Shown here: positions 4,241 to 6,824 of the stretch, piece by piece
Layout of the letters: every line of letters starts with the position of its first letter
Position numbering within the stretch: position 1 is the stretch's first letter
Origin: Candidatus Woesearchaeota archaeon
GTDB taxonomy: Archaea; Nanobdellota; Nanobdellia; Woesearchaeales; UBA10200
Direction: 5' to 3'
DNA length: 6,824 nt
NCBI GenBank assembly: GCA_018302185.1
Contig: JAGVZX010000139.1
Coordinates: 1 to 6,824 of the forward strand
Position numbers and translations under genes: made by a program
Notes under the pieces: model-generated
Databases searched by the model: none
What the model was told of the DNA's origin: nothing
The model's input: only the letters and a program-made list of their open reading frames with translations

Positions 4241-5716
4241 ATGGTACTTGATAAACTAGGAAGCTCTTTGAAAGATACATTAAGCAAGATAGCAAAATCA
4301 ATCTTTGTAGATGACAAGCTGATAAATGAGCTTGTTAAGGATATCCAGCGCGCTTTGCTGCAGAGCGATGTAAATGTCAAGCTGGTTTTTGAGCTGACGA
4401 ATAAGATCAAAGAGAGAATCACTAAAGAACAAACTCCAGCTGCATTGACTAAGAAAGAACATCTTGTAAATATTGTTTATGAAGAATTGACTAATTTCTT
4501 GGGCAAAGATGTTTCTGAGATTAAGGTTGTCAAATCTGGCAAAGATGGAAAAGAGCCATTCAAGATAATGTTAGTTGGACTTTTTGGAAGTGGTAAGACA
4601 ACTACAACAGGCAAAATTGCGAAATATTTTACAAAGAGAGGATATAAGGTTGCATTAATTGGATTAGATGTACATAGGCCTGCTGCAATCGACCAGATAA
4701 TGCAGGTTGGAAAAGCGATAAATGTTCCTGTGTATAGTGATAAGGAGATTGCATTGGCTGCAAATGCTGCCCAGAAACATGGAAAGAAGGATGAAAAAAC
4801 AGGAACCGCAGACCTCAGTAATGCATTAAACACTGCTGCATTAAGGATCTATGAGAAATTTGAGAAGCTGCATGAGTATGAAAAATATGATATTCTTATA
4901 GTGGATACTGCCGGCAGAGATGCGCTGAGCGAGGATCTGGTAGAAGAGCTAAAGTTGCTTAATGTTAAAATAAAGCCAAATGAAAATCTGCTTGTCTTGA
5001 GCGCAGACATTGGGCAGGCGGCACAAAAGCAAGCGCAGAGTTTCCATGATGCATGTGGTGTAACTGGCGTTATCATCACAAAATTAGATGGCACAGCAAA
5101 AGGCGGCGGCGCATTAAGCGCTTGCAGCATTACAAATGCAAACGTCAAATTCATTGGAGTTGGAGAGAAAGCAGAGGATCTAGAGTATTTCTCTCCAAAA
5201 AGATTTGTAGGAAGATTATTAGGAATGGGAGACATAGAGTCTTTGCTGGAAAAAGCAAAGGATGCTATGGATGATATTTCTGAGGAAAAAGCCAAAGATA
5301 TGGGTGAAAAATTCATGTCTGGCAAATTTAATCTTGTTGATCTTTATCAGCAGATGGAAGCCATGAGCAAGATGGGTCCGTTAGGGAAAGTTATGGAGCT
5401 TATTCCAGGGATGGGGCAGCTGAAATTGCCTAAAGACATGATCTCAGTGCAGGAAGGAAAACTAAAAAAATGGAAATATATCATGAACAGCTGCACTAAA
5501 AAGGAATTAGAGGATCCTGAGCTGATCTCCGGCAGCAGAATTGAAAGGATTGCTAAAGGTTCTGGCTGCAGCATAAATGAGATTCGTGAGTTACTGAAAC
5601 AATACAAGCAAAGCAAAAAGATGGTTAAGATGATGGGCGGCGGAAGTCCAAGAGACATGGAAAGGATGATGAAAAAGCTTCAAGGCGGCGGTATGCCACA
5701 GATGAAGTTTAGGTAG
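4241..5716 (+). CDS. srp54: Signal recognition particle GTPase SRP54 (Ffh homologue)
   Basis: SRP54 binds 7S RNA and the signal sequences of nascent membrane and secreted proteins, then docks with FtsY at the membrane in a GTP-dependent cycle. N domain, about 1-100, with the conserved ALLQSDVNVKLV (38-49). G domain: G1 GLFGSGKTTT (113-122), DVHRPAA (143-149), G3 DTAGR (222-226), G4 TKLD (280-283), then GGGALS and G5 GVGEKAEDLEYF (306-317). M domain, about 345-491: FMSGKFNLVDLYQQ, the IPGMGQL finger-loop region, and GSRIERIAKGSG (431-442), matching the SRP RNA-binding helix-turn-helix. It ends in a Met/Gly-rich tail. Two oddities: G1 has Phe115 where most archaeal and bacterial SRP54 have Gln, and at 491 residues it exceeds the usual 440-450, mainly through about 28 extra residues between VPVY (162-165) and G3. 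All GTPase and RNA-binding motifs look intact. FtsY is distinguished by lack of an M domain. Confidence 0.97.
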   Translation: MVLDKLGSSLKDTLSKIAKSIFVDDKLINELVKDIQRALLQSDVNVKLVFELTNKIKERITKEQTPAALTKKEHLVNIVYEELTNFLGKDVSEIKVVKSGKDGKEPFKIMLVGLFGSGKTTTTGKIAKYFTKRGYKVALIGLDVHRPAAIDQIMQVGKAINVPVYSDKEIALAANAAQKHGKKDEKTGTADLSNALNTAALRIYEKFEKLHEYEKYDILIVDTAGRDALSEDLVEELKLLNVKIKPNENLLVLSADIGQAAQKQAQSFHDACGVTGVIITKLDGTAKGGGALSACSITNANVKFIGVGEKAEDLEYFSPKRFVGRLLGMGDIESLLEKAKDAMDDISEEKAKDMGEKFMSGKFNLVDLYQQMEAMSKMGPLGKVMELIPGMGQLKLPKDMISVQEGKLKKWKYIMNSCTKKELEDPELISGSRIERIAKGSGCSINEIRELLKQYKQSKKMVKMMGGGSPRDMERMMKKLQGGGMPQMKFR

Positions 5717-5756
5717 TATGATTCTTACAAAAAATATCCCTAATTTTATAGAAACA

Positions 5757-5804
5757 TTTATATATTAATTAGTAGTTAATATATATTAACTAGTAGTTGA
5801 TATA
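5757..5804 (+). promoter_or_regulatory. TATA box and tandem 21-bp dyad repeat: candidate operator of the MNT/HEPN operon
   Basis: A TATA-like TTTATATAT (about 5757-5765) leads into two near-identical 23-bp units at 5761-5783 and 5782-5804, differing at 2 positions and offset by 21 bp (two helical turns). Each unit is close to a dyad of the form TATATTAA-YTAGTAR-TTRATATA. Two identical symmetric sites on the same face of the helix, overlapping the TATA box and the probable start site, are what one expects for autoregulation by the wHTH protein encoded just downstream. A second TATA-like box (CTTATAATG, 5838-5846) sits 25 bp from ATG 5867 and could give a leaderless transcript. Confidence 0.6.
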
Positions 5805-5866
5805 GTAAAATAGATTATAGATAATAAATTAAATCAGCTTATAATGTCAAAATCAATGTAAATAAA

Positions 5867-6460
5867 ATGAGCAGCCTAACCAATAAAGAAACTGAAATAT
5901 TGCTTGTCTTAGTAAAAGAGTTCTCTGTAGATTATAATCCGCATACGATAAGCAAGATGGTTAAGATGAGCCATGCAGGCGCATTCAAGGCAATGAAAGA
6001 GCTGGAAAGAAAAGGCTTTATCCGCGGCAAAAAGATAGGAAGAGCTAATTTCTATAAGCTTAATCTGGAGGATTATTATGTTTTCAGGACTATTGAAACA
6101 CTGCTGATCAACGAAGCAAGAGAAAAAGCACAGAGATGGCTCTTTGAATTTAAGGAATTAGCAGAGCATTCGGAGATCTTAGTGATATTTGGCTCTACTC
6201 TGAAGAATGCTAATGCGGCTAAGGACATTGATATATTGATTGTGCTAAAAAATAAAGAATATGATGAAGTTATGCGGTTAATTAAAGAAAAGAATAAAAT
6301 TCTCCTTAAGCCGATACATCCTGTAGTTCAAACGCCAAATGATCTGGAAAATAATCTGAAGGCAAAACAAGAGGTGGTATTAGATATCTTAAAGACAGGC
6401 TATGTTCTGCATGGCTGCGATAAATTGTTGGAGGTCGTTAAAAATGTCTCAAGCAGATAA
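5867..6460 (+). CDS. Winged-HTH / minimal nucleotidyltransferase (MNT) fusion, probable antitoxin of a MNT-HEPN module
   Basis: The 197-residue protein has two parts. Residues about 4-68 form a winged helix-turn-helix of the MarR/ArsR type: TISKMVKMSHAGAFKAMKEL looks like the recognition region and GFIRGKKIGRANFYKL the wing. Residues about 95-185 form a minimal polymerase-beta-fold nucleotidyltransferase with the GSx9DxD motif (Gly109-Ser110, Asp120, Asp122). In characterised MNT-HEPN pairs (for example MntA-HepT) the MNT protein neutralises the HEPN RNase by transferring AMP to it. The same role is inferred here from the immediately overlapping HEPN gene. I see no obvious third catalytic Asp after the DxD strand, so catalytic competence is uncertain. 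The fused wHTH makes it a likely autorepressor of its own operon, consistent with the tandem dyads upstream. ATG 5867 is the first start in frame and gives a natural wHTH N-terminus. Confidence 0.88.
   Translation: MSSLTNKETEILLVLVKEFSVDYNPHTISKMVKMSHAGAFKAMKELERKGFIRGKKIGRANFYKLNLEDYYVFRTIETLLINEAREKAQRWLFEFKELAEHSEILVIFGSTLKNANAAKDIDILIVLKNKEYDEVMRLIKEKNKILLKPIHPVVQTPNDLENNLKAKQEVVLDILKTGYVLHGCDKLLEVVKNVSSR
6429..6435 (+). promoter_or_regulatory. Strong internal Shine-Dalgarno for the HEPN gene
   Basis: TGGAGGT lies inside the end of the MNT gene, 8 nt before ATG 6444, and is a near-perfect SD. It fixes the HEPN start and shows translation of the second cistron from a polycistronic mRNA. 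The plus-strand genes at the head of transcripts lack such an SD. Confidence 0.65.
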
Positions 6461-6824
6461 CAAAGTAAGGTGGTGCCTTAAGAAAGCAGATAAGGAGCTT
6501 GCAGAAAAAGGCTTGCATCGAGGCCTAATAAAGGCAGAGCCAGACATTGAGGCCGCAAAAAAGCATCTTATTAAAGCAGAGCATAACCTGGATGCAGCAG
6601 TATTCTTTGATGAAAGCAGCTTTAGTGATTGGGCTGCACCTGCATTCTTTTACTGCATATATCATTGCATGCTGGCAATATCAAGAAAATTCGGCTATGA
6701 GTCAAGAAACCAGGAATGCACAATCGCTTTAATTGATATGCTGATAGAAGAAGGAAAGATAGATTTTAGCAGAGAGTTTACAGATACCTTAAAAATAACA
6801 GATATCGAAGAACTGCATCAGGAT
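6444..6824 (+). CDS. HEPN-domain protein (UPF0332-like), probable toxin, C-terminus outside window
   Basis: The frame from ATG 6444 runs open to the last base (127 codons) and overlaps the MNT gene by 17 bp. The N-terminus MSQADNKVRWCLKKADK matches the WCLK-type start of archaeal UPF0332 HEPN proteins. A helical HEPN core follows: EAAKKHLIKAEHNLDAAVFF (37-55), then DWAAPAFFYCIYHCMLAISRKFGYES (62-87) and RNQECTIALIDMLIEEGKI (88-106). HEPN proteins form helical bundles and many are RNases with an Rx4-6H active site. In the visible part the Lys/Arg-Gly-Tyr-x-Ser segment is followed by RNQEC, not RxxxxH, so the catalytic motif is either altered or lies beyond the window end. Pairing with a MNT protein is the classic toxin-antitoxin arrangement; RNase activity is inferred, not shown. 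Confidence 0.85.
   Translation, partial: MSQADNKVRWCLKKADKELAEKGLHRGLIKAEPDIEAAKKHLIKAEHNLDAAVFFDESSFSDWAAPAFFYCIYHCMLAISRKFGYESRNQECTIALIDMLIEEGKIDFSREFTDTLKITDIEELHQD

Noticed and set aside
4849..5325. 158-aa open frame on the minus strand inside SRP54
   Set aside because: It lies antisense to the conserved SRP54 G and M domains, is Ser/Pro/Phe-rich as expected from reversed Lys/Gly codons, and has no SD. It is a shadow of the SRP54 gene.
5717..5760. Terminator after SRP54
   Set aside because: It has only short A/T-rich stretches with no clear T-run or hairpin. Nothing solid enough to list.
6547..6732. 61-aa plus-strand open frame in the HEPN region
   Set aside because: It is out of frame with the HEPN gene, which has a strong SD and recognisable helices over the same bases.
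1..6824. tRNA, rRNA, 7S RNA, CRISPR array, IS element
   Set aside because: No cloverleaf with a conserved T-loop motif, no rRNA-like conserved stretches, no regularly spaced identical repeats with unique spacers, and no transposase-like ORF or terminal inverted repeats were seen.

Overview
The window looks like chromosomal DNA of a small-genome, AT-rich archaeon, most likely a DPANN lineage of the Woesearchaeota/Pacearchaeota type. This is inference, not a database result. The support is: an archaeal-type SRP54 GTPase, a free-standing AlaX-type tRNA-editing protein, an archaeal MinD-like ATPase, a wHTH-MNT/HEPN toxin-antitoxin pair, and archaeal TATA boxes about 25-32 bp upstream of several start codons with no Shine-Dalgarno (SD) sequence, the layout expected for leaderless mRNAs. 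Arg is read mostly from AGA/AGG, and all three stop codons are used as stops.

Layout: (1) positions 1-291 hold the 3' end of an unrecognised gene. (2) 292-484 is a leader region with a TATA-like box, a strong SD with no start codon near it, and an 83-bp cluster of overlapping inverted repeats ending at the start of a MinD-like ATPase gene (485-1303). (3) A convergent, unrecognised 317-aa gene lies on the minus strand (1312-2265), 8 bp from the end of the MinD-like gene. (4) A divergent promoter region (2266-2364) separates it from a zinc-ribbon-like gene (2365-2877). Beyond that stop codon a second open frame runs to 3284, and it appears to encode a second copy of the same domain. Adding one A to the A4 run at 2869-2872 would join both into one 306-aa protein, so this is probably one frameshifted gene. 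(5) AlaX (3361-4167) and SRP54 (4241-5716) each have their own leaderless-type promoter. (6) A toxin-antitoxin operon follows. Its promoter region carries a two-copy, 21-bp-period, dyad-symmetric repeat that is a good candidate for an autoregulatory operator. The first gene is a wHTH-nucleotidyltransferase (5867-6460). The second is a HEPN-domain protein that overlaps it by 17 bp, has a strong SD and runs off the window (6444 to >6824).

AlaX and SRP54 are housekeeping functions (translation quality control and co-translational membrane targeting), and MinD is a positioning or partition-type ATPase. The accessory or unusual parts are the hairpin-rich MinD leader, the minus-strand orphan, the duplicated-domain gene with the frame break, and the MNT/HEPN module. 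I found no rRNA, tRNA, CRISPR array or transposase. No gene-free stretch exceeds 300 bp.
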